Shown one piece after another: positions 18,725 through 28,900 of a stretch of DNA of 64,000 nt. The position numbers and the translations under genes were made by a program. The notes under the pieces were generated by a model. The model did no database searches, was not told where the DNA came from, and worked only from the letters and a program-made list of their open reading frames with translations. Source of the DNA: Herbihabitans rhizosphaerae. Lineage in GTDB: Bacteria > Actinomycetota > Actinomycetes > Mycobacteriales > Pseudonocardiaceae. Position 1 is the first letter of the stretch. The number at the start of each line of letters is the position of its first letter. Location: NCBI RefSeq assembly GCF_004216555.1, contig NZ_SGWQ01000005.1, forward strand, positions 186,001 through 250,000, given 5' to 3'.

Positions 18725-19340
18725 TCTTCCACGGGAAGCGGATCAGCATCGGGCCGATCCGGATGTAGCTCGGGCGCCTGATCTTCACCGTGCCCGCGCG
18801 CACGTCGCCGGTGAGCACGAAGTGCGGCCGCGCGCCTTCCCGGAAGCCGACCTTGTCCTCGATCTTGCCCGCGGTCACCTCGACGTCGTTGGCGTCGATC
18901 GAACAGTTCGGCGGCATCAGCATGATCACCGAGCCGGCCGCCACGTCCAGGTCGATGTGCACCTGGTCGTGCTCGATCTCCGCCTCGGTGAAGTCCAGCT
19001 CGGTGGAGCCCATCTTGTTGCGCACGGTCAGCTCGCGCGGCACGTACCAGCGACCAACCCGCTGAATCTTCGACATCGTGTTGCGCAGTTCGAGCGACTC
19101 GCGGCGCGGCACGGCGGGCGCGGTGTCCCGGTGCACGACTCCGGGCAGATCCACGAGCACGGCGTTCAGCTCGGCCCGGGTGCGCGCGGCCAGCGCCTTG
19201 TCGGTCCGCTCGGTGAACTCGTCGAGAGTCAGCGTGCCCTGGCCGATGGCCTTCTGTAACAGGGACACCACATGCTCGCGCTCGGCGTCGGACACCCGCA
19301 TGTCTTTCGGGTCGACCGGCTGCGGTGCTGCTTCGTTCAC
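18705..19340 (-). CDS. DUF1707 domain protein with LiaF-like C-terminus
   Basis: 211 residues. The N-terminal DUF1707 box DMRVSDAEREHVVSLLQKAIGQGTL..EFTERTDKAL is diagnostic. The C-terminal half is a beta-repeat (DLDVAAGSVIMLMPPNCSID, VRAGTVKIRRP) like the LiaF/YvqF cell-wall-stress domain. No membrane helix is visible. It lies 15 nt after the response regulator and is probably the last gene of the AI-2E/MacS/regulator operon, consistent with an envelope-sensing role. Confidence 0.88.
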   Translation of the reverse strand: MNEAAPQPVDPKDMRVSDAEREHVVSLLQKAIGQGTLTLDEFTERTDKALAARTRAELNAVLVDLPGVVHRDTAPAVPRRESLELRNTMSKIQRVGRWYVPRELTVRNKMGSTELDFTEAEIEHDQVHIDLDVAAGSVIMLMPPNCSIDANDVEVTAGKIEDKVGFREGARPHFVLTGDVRAGTVKIRRPSYIRIGPMLIRFPWKITWDRR

Positions 19341-19355
19341 GGGTACACCGTATTC

Positions 19356-20012
19356 CTATGCGTCCGGTTCCTGGTCGAGCCCGTGCTCGATCGCGTACCT
19401 GGCCAGCTCCACGCGATTGTGCAGCTGGAGTTTCCGCAGCGTGTTCTGCACGTGGTTCTCCACCGTGCGGTGCGACAACACCAGCTTGTCGGCGATCTGG
19501 CGCGCGGTCAGTCCTTTGGCGACCAGCCGCAGCACCTCGGTCTCCCGGTCGGTGAGCTTCGGCGCCTGCTCGTCGCCCTCGGGTGCGGCCGCCATCCGCC
19601 GGTACTCGCCGAGCACCAGGCCGGCGAGACCCGCCGTGAACACGGTGTCGCCGGCCGCCGTGCGGGTCACCGCGTCCACCAGCTCCTCGACGGAGGCGGA
19701 CTTCACCAGGTACCCGGACGCGCCGGCCTTCACCGCTTCGAGCACGTCGTCGTGGTCGCCGCTCGCGGACAGCACCAGCACCCGGGTGCCGGGCAGTTCG
19801 CCGGTGAGCTGGCGGGTCGCGTCCACGCCGGAGGAGCCGGCGAGGTTCAGGTCCATCAGCACCACGTCCGGCTGGACCGTGCGCGCGATCCGCACCGCCG
19901 ACGGGCCGTCCGCCGCCGTGGCCCGCACATCGAAACCGCGTTCCCCCAGGTCGCGGGCCACTCCGTCGCGCCACATCGGATGATCGTCGACAACCATCAC
20001 CGACACCGTCAT
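19356..20012 (-). CDS. NarL/FixJ-type response regulator (MacR-like)
   Basis: 218 residues. Receiver: VMVVDDHPMWRDGV acidic pocket, phospho-acceptor Asp54 in DVVLMDLNLAG, and the Lys in GYLVKSAS. Output: LuxR-type HTH LTDRETEVLRLVAKGLTARQ..ENHVQNTLRKL. ATG 20012 overlaps the kinase stop by 4 nt, so the pair is co-translated. Cognate kinase is the upstream gene. Confidence 0.93.
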   Translation of the reverse strand: MTVSVMVVDDHPMWRDGVARDLGERGFDVRATAADGPSAVRIARTVQPDVVLMDLNLAGSSGVDATRQLTGELPGTRVLVLSASGDHDDVLEAVKAGASGYLVKSASVEELVDAVTRTAAGDTVFTAGLAGLVLGEYRRMAAAPEGDEQAPKLTDRETEVLRLVAKGLTARQIADKLVLSHRTVENHVQNTLRKLQLHNRVELARYAIEHGLDQEPDA

Positions 20013-21214
20013 GCTCGCGCACCCCCGTCGCGTCGAGTCAATCGGTTCATCAGCGCCCGCCACCGCGTGGGCACCGGCTCGGCCGCGCGCGGCAGCCGCA
20101 CCTCCCACTCGGTCCCCGCGTCGGGCGCGGTCTCCAGTGTGATGGTGCCACCGAGATCGTCTACCCGACCGCGAATCGATCGCGCTACACCCATTCGGCC
20201 CTGTTGTGCCGCCGCATCGAGCCGGCCCGGCGCGATACCCACACCGTCATCGCGCACGCTCACCACGACCTCGTCTCCCACGTCCTCCAACAACACCCAC
20301 GCGCGGGCGCTCGGCCCCGCGTGCTTGTGCACATTCTCCAATGCCTCGCGAACCAGCCACGCCAGCTCCACCACCACGGGCGCCGGCAGCATCACCGGAG
20401 TGGCCGGCGCGGACACCTGAACCCGGCCGCTGGCCAGCATCTGCAGGTGCGGGCGCACGTCGGAAGTACCGTCCGCGTTGGACTCCGGCGCGGTGGTGGA
20501 CACCAGCGAGCGCAGCGCCACCTCCTGCTCACCGGCCAGCCGGCCGATCTCCCCGGCCTCGCCGCCCACCTCCGAGCCGCGCCTGCGCACCCGGGCCAGC
20601 ACCTGGAGCACGCTGTCGTGGATCGAGCGGGCCAGCCGTTCCCGCTCGGCGGTGGCCGCCTCCGCGCGCAGCGCCAGCCGCAGCCGCTCGTCGGAGCGGC
20701 GCACCGCGGTGGACGCCATGCCGATCAGCAGGCCGGCGGCGATCAGCAGCACCGCGTCGCGCACCACGTCGGTGTTGATCGCCTGGCGGGCGATCCCGTT
20801 GGCCACGGCGACCACGAGCCCGCCGGCCACACCGGCCACCCGTCCGCCGACCACCCCGGCCGCGACCGGCGGCACGCTCGCCCACACCGTGGTCACCAGT
20901 GGGGTGATCGCGGCGTGCTGTGCGGGCGTGAGGATCCACGCCGACGAGGCCACCAGCACGCTGGTGACCAGCACGTCGGCGATCGCGCCGATCGGCCGGC
21001 GGCCCCACTCGGCGAGGTTGGCCGCCGTGGCGAACACGGTCCACACGGTCATCGCGCCGAGCACGATCCAGCCGAGCGTGGGGCGCGCGTAGTCGTCGTG
21101 GTGCACGATCACGGCGGCCAGCGCGAACAGGTAGGTCAGGACTCGCAGGCCCGCGGTCCCCACCCACATCGGCGTGACCGGATCGCGGGTCAGTACCGAT
21201 CTTTCCGCGCGCAT
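20009..21214 (-). CDS. MacS-like sensor histidine kinase
   Basis: 401 residues. The N-terminal half has about five to six hydrophobic segments (VLTYLFALAAVIV, LGWIVLGAMTVWTVF, VLVTSVLVASSAWIL and two more between 110 and 170). Then the HisKA_3 motif ERERLARSIHDSVLQVLARV, phospho-acceptor His199, N box ALENVHKHAG, and G box VRDDGVGI. No large extracellular domain, so it probably senses the membrane itself. Homologues are annotated MacS family. Its start and the permease stop share one base (TGATG). Confidence 0.92.
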   Translation of the reverse strand: MRAERSVLTRDPVTPMWVGTAGLRVLTYLFALAAVIVHHDDYARPTLGWIVLGAMTVWTVFATAANLAEWGRRPIGAIADVLVTSVLVASSAWILTPAQHAAITPLVTTVWASVPPVAAGVVGGRVAGVAGGLVVAVANGIARQAINTDVVRDAVLLIAAGLLIGMASTAVRRSDERLRLALRAEAATAERERLARSIHDSVLQVLARVRRRGSEVGGEAGEIGRLAGEQEVALRSLVSTTAPESNADGTSDVRPHLQMLASGRVQVSAPATPVMLPAPVVVELAWLVREALENVHKHAGPSARAWVLLEDVGDEVVVSVRDDGVGIAPGRLDAAAQQGRMGVARSIRGRVDDLGGTITLETAPDAGTEWEVRLPRAAEPVPTRWRALMNRLTRRDGGARA

Positions 21215-22353
21215 CAGCCGCCCTTGGGTTCAGCCGCTTCGTCGGAGGTCACGTCCACCTCTTCGGGCTGCTGCTCCCGGCTGGACAGCAGCGACCGGAT
21301 GCCGGAGTTGAGCACCGCCAGCAGCGGCACGGCCAGCAGCGCGCCGGCGATACCGGAGGCAATCACCCCGGCGCCGATCGCCAGCACCACGGCCAGCGGG
21401 TGCAACTGAACCGCCCGGCCCAGCAGGATCGGCTGCAGGATGTGGCTCTCCAACTGCTGCACGCCCACCACGATGGCCATCACCACCAGCGCCGGCACGA
21501 ACCCGAGGGTGACCAGCGCGACCAGCACGGCGACCGTGCCGGCCACCACCGCACCGATGATCGGGATGAACGCGCCGAGGAACACCAGCGCGGCCAGCGG
21601 CACGGCCAGCGGCACGTCGACGATCAGCAGCCCGACGCCGATGCCGACCGCGTCCACCACGGCGACCAGCGCGGTCGCGCGCACGTAGCTGACCAGCGAG
21701 GCGAACCCGCGGCGGCCGGCGACGTCGACCCGGTCCCGCACGTTGGTCGACATGACCTTGACGAAGAACCGCCACATGCCGTCGCCGTCGTACAGGAAGA
21801 AGATCAGGATGAACAGGGTCAGCAGCAGCCCGGTGAGCACCTCGCCGACCGTGGCGGCGGTGCTGATCGCGCCCGTGGTGATGGTGTCCTGGTTCTCCTT
21901 GATCGTCTTGATCGCGGTGTCCAGCGCGGACTGGATCTGCTCCTGATTGAGGTGCAGCGGCCCGGTGGCCAGCCAGTTCTTGATCTGGTCGAGGCTGTCG
22001 GCGACCTTGTCCTGCAGATCGGGCAGTCCGGCGCTGAACTGGCTGATCACGAACGTCAGCACGCCGCCGACCAGTGCCAGCCCGACGATCATGATGATCG
22101 CGGTGGCCAGTCCGCGCGGCACCTTCCACCTGACCAGGCGCGACACTCCCGGCGCCATCAGCGCGGCGAGCAGCAGCGCGATCGCGATCGGGATGGTCAG
22201 GTGCGAGAAGTACCCGACCAGCCAGACCAGCACCCACAGCGCGGCGATCACGGCGATGAACCGCCATGCCAGTGCCGCGCCGATGCGCATCCCGTTCGGC
22301 ACGTATCCGGTCACGTCGACGAGGGGCGCCGTCTTCCGCGATGTGTTCTTCAT
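21214..22353 (-). CDS. AI-2E family transporter (TqsA/PerM-like permease)
   Basis: 379 residues from ATG 22353 (MKNTSRKTAPLVDV). The UPF0118/AI-2E profile is clear: paired N-terminal helices (FIAVIAALWVLVWLVGYF, LTIPIAIALLLAALMAPG), an amphipathic middle (VISQFSAGLPDLQDKV) and C-terminal helices with AFIPIIGAVVAG and QQLESHILQPILLGRAVQLHPL. Members export small molecules or Na+; the name does not prove autoinducer transport. First gene of a four-gene operon with the MacS-like system. Confidence 0.88.
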   Translation of the reverse strand: MKNTSRKTAPLVDVTGYVPNGMRIGAALAWRFIAVIAALWVLVWLVGYFSHLTIPIAIALLLAALMAPGVSRLVRWKVPRGLATAIIMIVGLALVGGVLTFVISQFSAGLPDLQDKVADSLDQIKNWLATGPLHLNQEQIQSALDTAIKTIKENQDTITTGAISTAATVGEVLTGLLLTLFILIFFLYDGDGMWRFFVKVMSTNVRDRVDVAGRRGFASLVSYVRATALVAVVDAVGIGVGLLIVDVPLAVPLAALVFLGAFIPIIGAVVAGTVAVLVALVTLGFVPALVVMAIVVGVQQLESHILQPILLGRAVQLHPLAVVLAIGAGVIASGIAGALLAVPLLAVLNSGIRSLLSSREQQPEEVDVTSDEAAEPKGG

Positions 22354-22425
22354 CGCGGTCACGGTATCGGTAGGGGACCCCACCTGTGCACAGGAATCTG
22401 ATCTCATTCAGGACAGAAATCGACT

Positions 22426-22456
22426 ACTCTATGAGGTACACTCGAACACGTAGAGT
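22426..22456 (+). promoter_or_regulatory. Promoter with flanking inverted repeat
   Basis: -10 candidate TACACT (22437-22442). ACTCTA (22426-22431) and TAGAGT (22451-22456) form a 6-bp inverted repeat around it, suggestive of an operator for the downstream membrane protein. Confidence 0.4.
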
Positions 22457-22475
22457 GAACACCGCAGGAGGGGAC

Positions 22476-24740
22476 TTGTTCAAGTACGTGGGGCCGGAGG
22501 AGCTCACCGACACCGAGCGGGAGCTCTGCCGTGCGTTCACCCGCGGCGACCAGCTCGACCTCTCCGACCGCGAGGACCGCCAGATCCGCGGCGGCGTGCT
22601 CGCTGCGCTGCTGACCGACAGCTACCCGGGCACCGGGCAGGGGCTGGCCGCGCTGCACCTCGTCGGCGCCACGATCACCGACTCCATGGACGTCACCGGC
22701 CGCACGATCAAGTACCTGATCGACATGGAGCGGTGCGTCTTCGAGCGGTCGGTCGGCGTGGCCATGGCCAAGCTCGTGGGGCTGCGCATGTCCGGGTGCC
22801 ACGTGCAGGGCTTTCGCGGGCAGAACGTCACCGTGGAGAGCGACCTGCGCCTGGAGGCCGGGTTCACCAGCCGCAAGTTCGTCGACCTCACCGACGCGCG
22901 GGTGCGGGGCACGCTCCGGCTGGAGGGCGCGATCCTGGACGGCGGCGGCCGGCCCGCGTTCCTCGGCGCACGGCTGCGGGTGACCGGCTCGGTGCAGGCC
23001 ATCGCCATGCGCGCGTTCGGCGAGGTGCGCCTGCGCGGGGCGCACATCGGCGGGAACCTGCACTTCACCGGCGTCAAGCTGAGCAACCCCGGCCGCACCG
23101 CGCTGGAGGGCACCGGCCTGATCGTGGACGGCAACCTGATGTGCGACCAGTCCGGCGGCGGGCGGTTCGAGTCGGAGGGCCGGATGCACCTCGCCGGCGC
23201 GAACATCGGCGGCGCGGCGGTGTTCTCCGGTGCGCTGCTGCACGGCGCGGACGGCGACGCGGGGCCGGCCGTCGTGCTGCCGCGCGGGCGGATCGTGGAC
23301 TCGGTGGTGCTGGCGGCCGACCGGTTGAAGGTGGACGGCGACCTGCGGCTGGACGCCGGGTTCACCGCCACCGGCACGGTCGGCCTGCGCGGCGCGGAGA
23401 TCGGCGGGCACCTGCAACTGTCCGGCGCGACCGTCGGCCGCGCGGAGTGGATCGAGCCGCTGGCCGAGGCGTCCGCGGCCGGGCACGCGGTGGACGCGGT
23501 GCCGGTGGCGCTGGTCGCCGACGGCATCCGGGTCGGCGGTGACGTGGAGGCGCGCGGCGCGCGCAAGGGCTCGCTGCGCAACGGCGAGATCGTCGGCGAG
23601 GAGAACACCACCGACGCGCTGAACGCCTACGGCCAGGTGCGCCTGGTCGACGCGCACGTGCGCGGCAGCGCCAGCTTGTCCGGCGCGCGGCTGATCGGGC
23701 CGGCGATCGACGTGCTGTTCGCCGACCGGCTCACCATCGGCGGGACGCTGTTCCTGCGCCGGCTGTCCGCGCGCGGCTCGGTGCGCATGCAGAACGCGCA
23801 CGTCGGGTCCACGCTGGACTGCTCGGGCGCCGATCTGACCGAGCCCCGGCTGCGCGCCGACGACTCGATCAAGCCGTCGCTGGACCTGCGGGTCGGCACG
23901 ATCGGCAAGGACCTTCTGTGCAGCTACGGGTTCCGTGCGGTCGGCGGCGTGCGGGCGCGGCTGGTCGAGGTCGGCAAGATCGCCACCTTCGCCGACGCGC
24001 GGCTGGGCATGGAGGAGCCGCCGACGTCCGGCAGGACGCGGAACCCGCTGGCGCTGAACGCCTACGGACTGTCCGCCCAGCAGCTGATCCTCACGTTCCC
24101 GAAGGGCCGGGCGCCGGCTGGCGGCGTGCTGCTCACCCGCGCGCGCGTGGTGTCGTTCGTGGACGGCGCCGAGCTGTGGGCGGCCAGCGGAGGCGTCGAG
24201 GTCGAGGACTTCACCTACGACGCGATCGAGGCGCGTCCCGAGGTGGCCGTGTCCGTGCGGCTGGCCTGGATGCGCACGGTGCAGCCGGACTTCGCGCCCG
24301 GCCCGTACGAGCGGCTCGCCCAGGTGTACCGGGACGGCGGCGACGAGGAACGCGCCCGCCAGGTGCAACTGGAACGGCAGCGCAGGCGGTACGCCGAACT
24401 CGGGCCGGCCGGGCGGCTGTGGGGGTTCATGCAGGAGTGGACGGTCGGCTACGGCTACCGCCCGTGGCTGGCGATGGTGTGGCTCGCCGTGTTCTGGGTG
24501 TTCGGCACGCTGTGGTTCCTCGGGCACGAGATGGTCAAGCTGGACAACGACCAGAACCCGGCGTGGAGCCCGCCGATGCTGTCGCTGGACCTGCTGGTGC
24601 CCATCGTCGACCTGGGCCAGGACCGGATGTGGCGGATGACCGGCGCGTCCCAGTGGATCTCCGGCGTGCTGATCGCGCTGGGCTGGGTACTGGCCTCGAC
24701 GGCGGCCGCCGGCGCGACCCGGGTACTCAAACGCAATTGA
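22476..24740 (+). CDS. Large membrane-anchored repetitive protein ('membrane-associated oxidoreductase' type)
   Basis: 754 residues from TTG 22476, chosen for GGAGGGG 2-5 nt upstream; GTG 22455 and ATG 22386 are in-frame alternatives. Residues about 60-560 are built from recurring strand-turn units of the form GGxLxLxGAxI (RGTLRLEGAIL, GGNLHFTGVKL, GGHLQLSGATV, GGTLFLRRLSA, GSTLDCSGADL), pointing to a right-handed beta-helix. A short helical linker (YERLAQVYRDGGDEERARQV) precedes two C-terminal membrane helices (WLAMVWLAVFWVFGTLWFLG, ISGVLIALGWVLASTAAAGA). Homologues carry the oxidoreductase label but no cofactor site is visible. Confidence 0.8.
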   Translation: MFKYVGPEELTDTERELCRAFTRGDQLDLSDREDRQIRGGVLAALLTDSYPGTGQGLAALHLVGATITDSMDVTGRTIKYLIDMERCVFERSVGVAMAKLVGLRMSGCHVQGFRGQNVTVESDLRLEAGFTSRKFVDLTDARVRGTLRLEGAILDGGGRPAFLGARLRVTGSVQAIAMRAFGEVRLRGAHIGGNLHFTGVKLSNPGRTALEGTGLIVDGNLMCDQSGGGRFESEGRMHLAGANIGGAAVFSGALLHGADGDAGPAVVLPRGRIVDSVVLAADRLKVDGDLRLDAGFTATGTVGLRGAEIGGHLQLSGATVGRAEWIEPLAEASAAGHAVDAVPVALVADGIRVGGDVEARGARKGSLRNGEIVGEENTTDALNAYGQVRLVDAHVRGSASLSGARLIGPAIDVLFADRLTIGGTLFLRRLSARGSVRMQNAHVGSTLDCSGADLTEPRLRADDSIKPSLDLRVGTIGKDLLCSYGFRAVGGVRARLVEVGKIATFADARLGMEEPPTSGRTRNPLALNAYGLSAQQLILTFPKGRAPAGGVLLTRARVVSFVDGAELWAASGGVEVEDFTYDAIEARPEVAVSVRLAWMRTVQPDFAPGPYERLAQVYRDGGDEERARQVQLERQRRRYAELGPAGRLWGFMQEWTVGYGYRPWLAMVWLAVFWVFGTLWFLGHEMVKLDNDQNPAWSPPMLSLDLLVPIVDLGQDRMWRMTGASQWISGVLIALGWVLASTAAAGATRVLKRN

Positions 24741-24973
24741 TCACGGCCTGTGCGGCTGGCTGTGGATAAGTTGTGAGTTGCAAGTTGCAGAACCTGCGTC
24801 GACTGCGCTGAGTTGCCTGTGGAAACACGCTGCGTAGTTCACACGATCGGGGCAACTGTTCGTGTCACGCGTGCATAACGACCGCGATCACTGCCAGTCT
24901 CTCGTCTGCGGATCCGCCCCATTGCGGCTCGACACCAACCGCCGCGGACGCACCGGTCGAAAGGCACCAGAAC
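24741..24973. other. Intergenic region with a DnaA-box-like site
   Basis: Contains TGTGGATAA at 24761-24769 (complement of the classical DnaA box) followed by three AGTTG units at 8-nt spacing. No gene is seen. AAAGG before GTG 24974 is the ribosome site of the next gene. Confidence 0.35.
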
Positions 24974-25795
24974 GTGGACGAGACAGTCAGGGACAAGCGC
25001 GCCGCGATGCGCCGCGCCGTGTCCAGGACGCTGCTCGTCTTCGGTGCCACGATCGCCGGAACCGCGGCGGCGTGGGCGTTCTCGTCCGCCACCGCCGCGG
25101 CCGACGAGCGGGTCGCACCCGCGCCCGCACCGGTCCAGGCCCCAGCTTCTTTTCCTGGGGCGCCTGCTGCCCCCGCGGAGGCGCCGGACCTCGACCGGCT
25201 GCCGGAGAAGTTCGCCCCGCCGGCCGACGCGCCGAAGCTCACCCCGGAGTCGCTCGCCGACGCCGGTGAGCGGCTCGCCGACGCGGCGGAGAAGTTCGCC
25301 GACCGGCTCGACCCCGGTCGCATCGACCCGGCCAAGCCGGTGCCCGGCGTGCCCGCGATGCCCGGCACCGGCGAGCAGGAACAACCGCGGCTCCCCGCGC
25401 CCGTGGACAGTCCACAGTGGACACCGCAGGCGTTCCCGGTCCCCACCGCCAGCACGCTCGGCCTGCCCGCGTCCGTTCAGGCGCGCCCGGCCGACGCCCC
25501 GTCCGTCCACTTCGGACAGTACGACGACGGCGGCACCCCGCGCCGCGGCCCGCCGTCGCTCGACGCGCCGGTCGTTCCGGCGCCGGTGCTGCCCGGCGAG
25601 CCGACCCCGTCCCCACTGGACAAGCCGATTCCCGCCGGCAACGGCGGCACCGCGCAGACCGTCGATCACACCCCGGTCGCCACCCAGTCCATTGTGGACG
25701 GTCTGGCCACACCGGCTCGGCACGGCACCGCACCCGTCGTCGGCGGCCCCGCCCCGGCAGACCGCGGCGCACAGCCAGGCGTCACCCCCGACTGA
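24974..25795 (+). CDS. Secreted Ala/Pro-rich protein
   Basis: 273 residues from GTG 24974. Basic start, then a hydrophobic export segment (LLVFGATIAGTAAAWAFSSATAAA) with a likely cleavage site before DERVAP. The mature chain is rich in Pro/Ala/Asp and looks disordered. A short amphipathic stretch is present (LADAGERLADAAEKFADRL). No known domain. It precedes the chaplin-like gene in the same direction by 183 nt and may work with it at the cell surface. Confidence 0.75.
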   Translation: MDETVRDKRAAMRRAVSRTLLVFGATIAGTAAAWAFSSATAAADERVAPAPAPVQAPASFPGAPAAPAEAPDLDRLPEKFAPPADAPKLTPESLADAGERLADAAEKFADRLDPGRIDPAKPVPGVPAMPGTGEQEQPRLPAPVDSPQWTPQAFPVPTASTLGLPASVQARPADAPSVHFGQYDDGGTPRRGPPSLDAPVVPAPVLPGEPTPSPLDKPIPAGNGGTAQTVDHTPVATQSIVDGLATPARHGTAPVVGGPAPADRGAQPGVTPD

Positions 25796-25809
25796 CGCTT
25801 CGGCGAGCC

Positions 25810-25832
25810 GGCACGCGCCTCGTTCGCGTGCC
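25810..25832 (+). terminator. Terminator-like hairpin
   Basis: GGCACGCG (25810-25817) and CGCGTGCC (25825-25832) form an 8-bp GC stem with a 7-nt loop, 15 nt after the preceding stop. No T-run follows, as is common in actinomycetes. Confidence 0.5.
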
Positions 25833-25978
25833 CGCACTCGCGCACTCCAGCGCTGATTTCCCCTGGGACAACGCCGTCCCGAACATCCCATGACCCGGGT
25901 GGTCATCGCCCCCGAACGACGCGTTCGGCCACCCGTCACACCTCCCGAATTCCGGGACTATGGAAGGAGATTCACTCA

Positions 25979-28900
25979 ATGCAGACCTGGGCGAAGCGTG
26001 GAATCCAGACCGCGCTTGTCACTGGCGGTTTGCTGATGCTGGGTACCGGTATCGCCTCAGCCGACGAGAACGTCGACCCGGATCGTCCGGCGTCGCCGCT
26101 CGACTTGTCGCTGAAGGTGCCGGTCCACACGGCCAACAACGCGATCGGTACCCCGTTCGGGCAGAAGGACCTGCCCAACATCGACCGCGACATCACGATC
26201 AGCGGCGAGCAGCTGACCGGCGCGCTGCCGAAGCCGGCGGCCGACGCGGCCGCACCGGTCACCGACCAGCTGCGCAAGGCCACCTCGGCGGCGGCCCACG
26301 GCAAGGCGGCCAAGGCGGCCGGTGACCCGTTCCGCGGCAACCGGGTCGACGGCGACCTCGTCGCGCCGATCGACATCTCCGGCAACGCGATCGCGCTCGG
26401 CGGCAACGCCGAGGTGCAGAACACCTCGTCGCAGCAGGCGTACAACTCCTCGCCGGTCACCACCGACGGCACGTCCGGCCCGATCGCCGGCAACGTGGTG
26501 AACCTGGACTGGACGCAGCCGGTGCAGATCACCGGCAATGCCGGCAGCTTGATTGGCAACGCCAAGTCGACCAACACCTCCGAGCAGAGCGCGGGCAACG
26601 GTGGTGACGTCACCACCGACGGCACCGGGCAGCCGCTGTCCGGCAACGTGCTCAACGGCCAGGCGGCCACGCCGCTGCAGGTCACCGGCAACGCGGTCGC
26701 CGGTGGCGGCAACGCGGAGACCGAGAACTACTCCAGCACCGAGGCCGGCTCCATCGGCTCGCTGTTCACCAGCGGCAACGAAGGTGTCGGGTCCGGCAAC
26801 GTCGGCGCGCTGCCGATCGGCTCGCCGGTCGAGGTCAACGGCCAGGCGCTGTCCGGCCTTGGCAAGGCCAGCTCCATCTCGGACACCGCCGCGGCCGGCG
26901 GTGCGGGCTCGGAGAGCGAGGGCCGCAACGGCGTCCCGACCTACATCCAGACCTACGCCGAGCGTGGCGTGCTGTCCGGCAACGTCGGACAGCCGTCGCT
27001 GAGCGGCCCGGGCGTGTTGTCCGGCAACTCCGGCAGCCTGATCGGAAAGTCGGACGCGCTCGGCACCACGGACAGCGCGGCCAAGGCGGGCGGCACCAGC
27101 CAGTCCTCCGGTGAGGGCTCGGTGCTGTCCGGCACGATCGCCGACGGCCCGGTCGCGCTCCCGGCCGAGGCGTTCGGCAACGCCGCCACGCTGGTCGGCG
27201 ACGCCAAGTCCAGCCACCAGAACGAGGTCGTCTCGGTGTCCGGCGGCAGCGCCTACACCCGTGGGCACGACAGCGTCGGCGGCGGTTCCATCGTCGCTCC
27301 GGCGGCGGCCGTCCCGGCCGACCTGTTCTGCAACGCGGTAGGCGCGATCGGCAACGCCGAGGCCACCAGTTGCGGCAACGACTCGAAGACCGCGGCCGGC
27401 GGCCACACCGGCACGACCGGCTCCGGCTCGGTCGTCGGCGGCAACGACGTGGTCGCACCGGTCGCGTTGCCCGTCGAGGGCTTCGCCAACTCCGCGGGCG
27501 GCATCGGCACCGCCGCCGCCTCCGGCGAGGAAACGAAGATCACCCGCGCCGGCGGCGACAACAACACCAACGACGACGCGGGCGTGCTCGCGTCGAACCT
27601 GGCGCAGGTTCCGGTCGCCGGTCCGCTGCAGGCCTTCGGCAACACCGGCGGCGCGATCGCCAACACCGAGGCCTACGGCGACGGCACCAGCCAGACCACC
27701 GCCGGTGGTGACTCGATCGCGCACGGGCCGCTCGGCGTCCTCGCCGGGAACATCGCCCAGGCTCCGGTCGCGCTGCCCGGGCAGGTGCTCGGCCACAGTG
27801 TCAACGCCGGCGGCACGAGCGACGGGATGGCGTCCAACGACACCACGTCGACCTCCGGCGGCGACGCCACCACCGACGGCACCGGCGGTGTCGGCACCGG
27901 CAACGTCGCGTCCGTCCCGGCAGCGGGCATCGCGCAGTTGTTCGGCAACGCGGCCTCCGCGCTGGGTCTGTCGAAGGCGTCCACCGACAGCACGACCGAC
28001 TCCACGGCCGGCGGCACGGTGGACACCACCGGCGAGTACGGCACGGTCGCCGGCAACGTCGCCAGCCCGCAGGCCCTCGCGGTCGCCCAGGTCATCCACG
28101 ACTCTGTCTCGGTGATCGGGTTCAGCACCACGGAGGGCACCAACGACGCCACCGGCACCTCCGGCGGCGACATCACCAGCAACGGTGACCACGGCGTGCT
28201 GTCCGGCAACCTGGCCGACGTGCCCGTCGCGGCGCTCGGCCACCTGCAGGGCGACTCGCTGGCGGTGCTCGGGTACGCCGACACCTACGCGGACAGCATC
28301 GTGGTCGGCTCGGCCGGCGGCACCTCGGAGACCAGCGGCGACAGCAGCCAGCTCTCCGGGATCGACGGCACCCTGCCGCTCGGCGGCGAGGTGCGGATCT
28401 TCGACGTGCCGCTGCCGATCCTCGGCGAGGCGATGGCGGAGGCCACCAACATCACCGACCTCACCGTCGGCGAGGAGCGGCCGCAGCTGAACCTGCCGAT
28501 CAGCGGTGACGTGCTCCCGGCCAACAAGGTGCCGACCCTGCCCGGCCGGTACCACACGATGGCCGGCAAGCGGCAGGCCGCTGACGTCCCGGCGTTCGGG
28601 AGTCTGCCGGTCAACGCGCCGGCCGTGTCGCAGATCGTGGACCAGGTGCGGGTCGCGCTGCCCGGTGGCACGCCGATGATGCCGCGTCCGCTGCCGGCTC
28701 TGCCGGGCAAGCAGCGCAGCGTGCCGGCTCTGCCGGGCGGTGACCTGGTGCAGACGGTTCAGGCGGTCGTCGGTCAGCTGACCGGTGGCGTGGCGGCTCC
28801 GCAGTTGCCGGGCGTTCCGGCTCTGCCGGGCAAGCAGCGCAACGTCCCGGCCCTGCCGGGCGGTGACCTGGTGCAGACGGTTCAGGCGGTCGTCGGTCAG

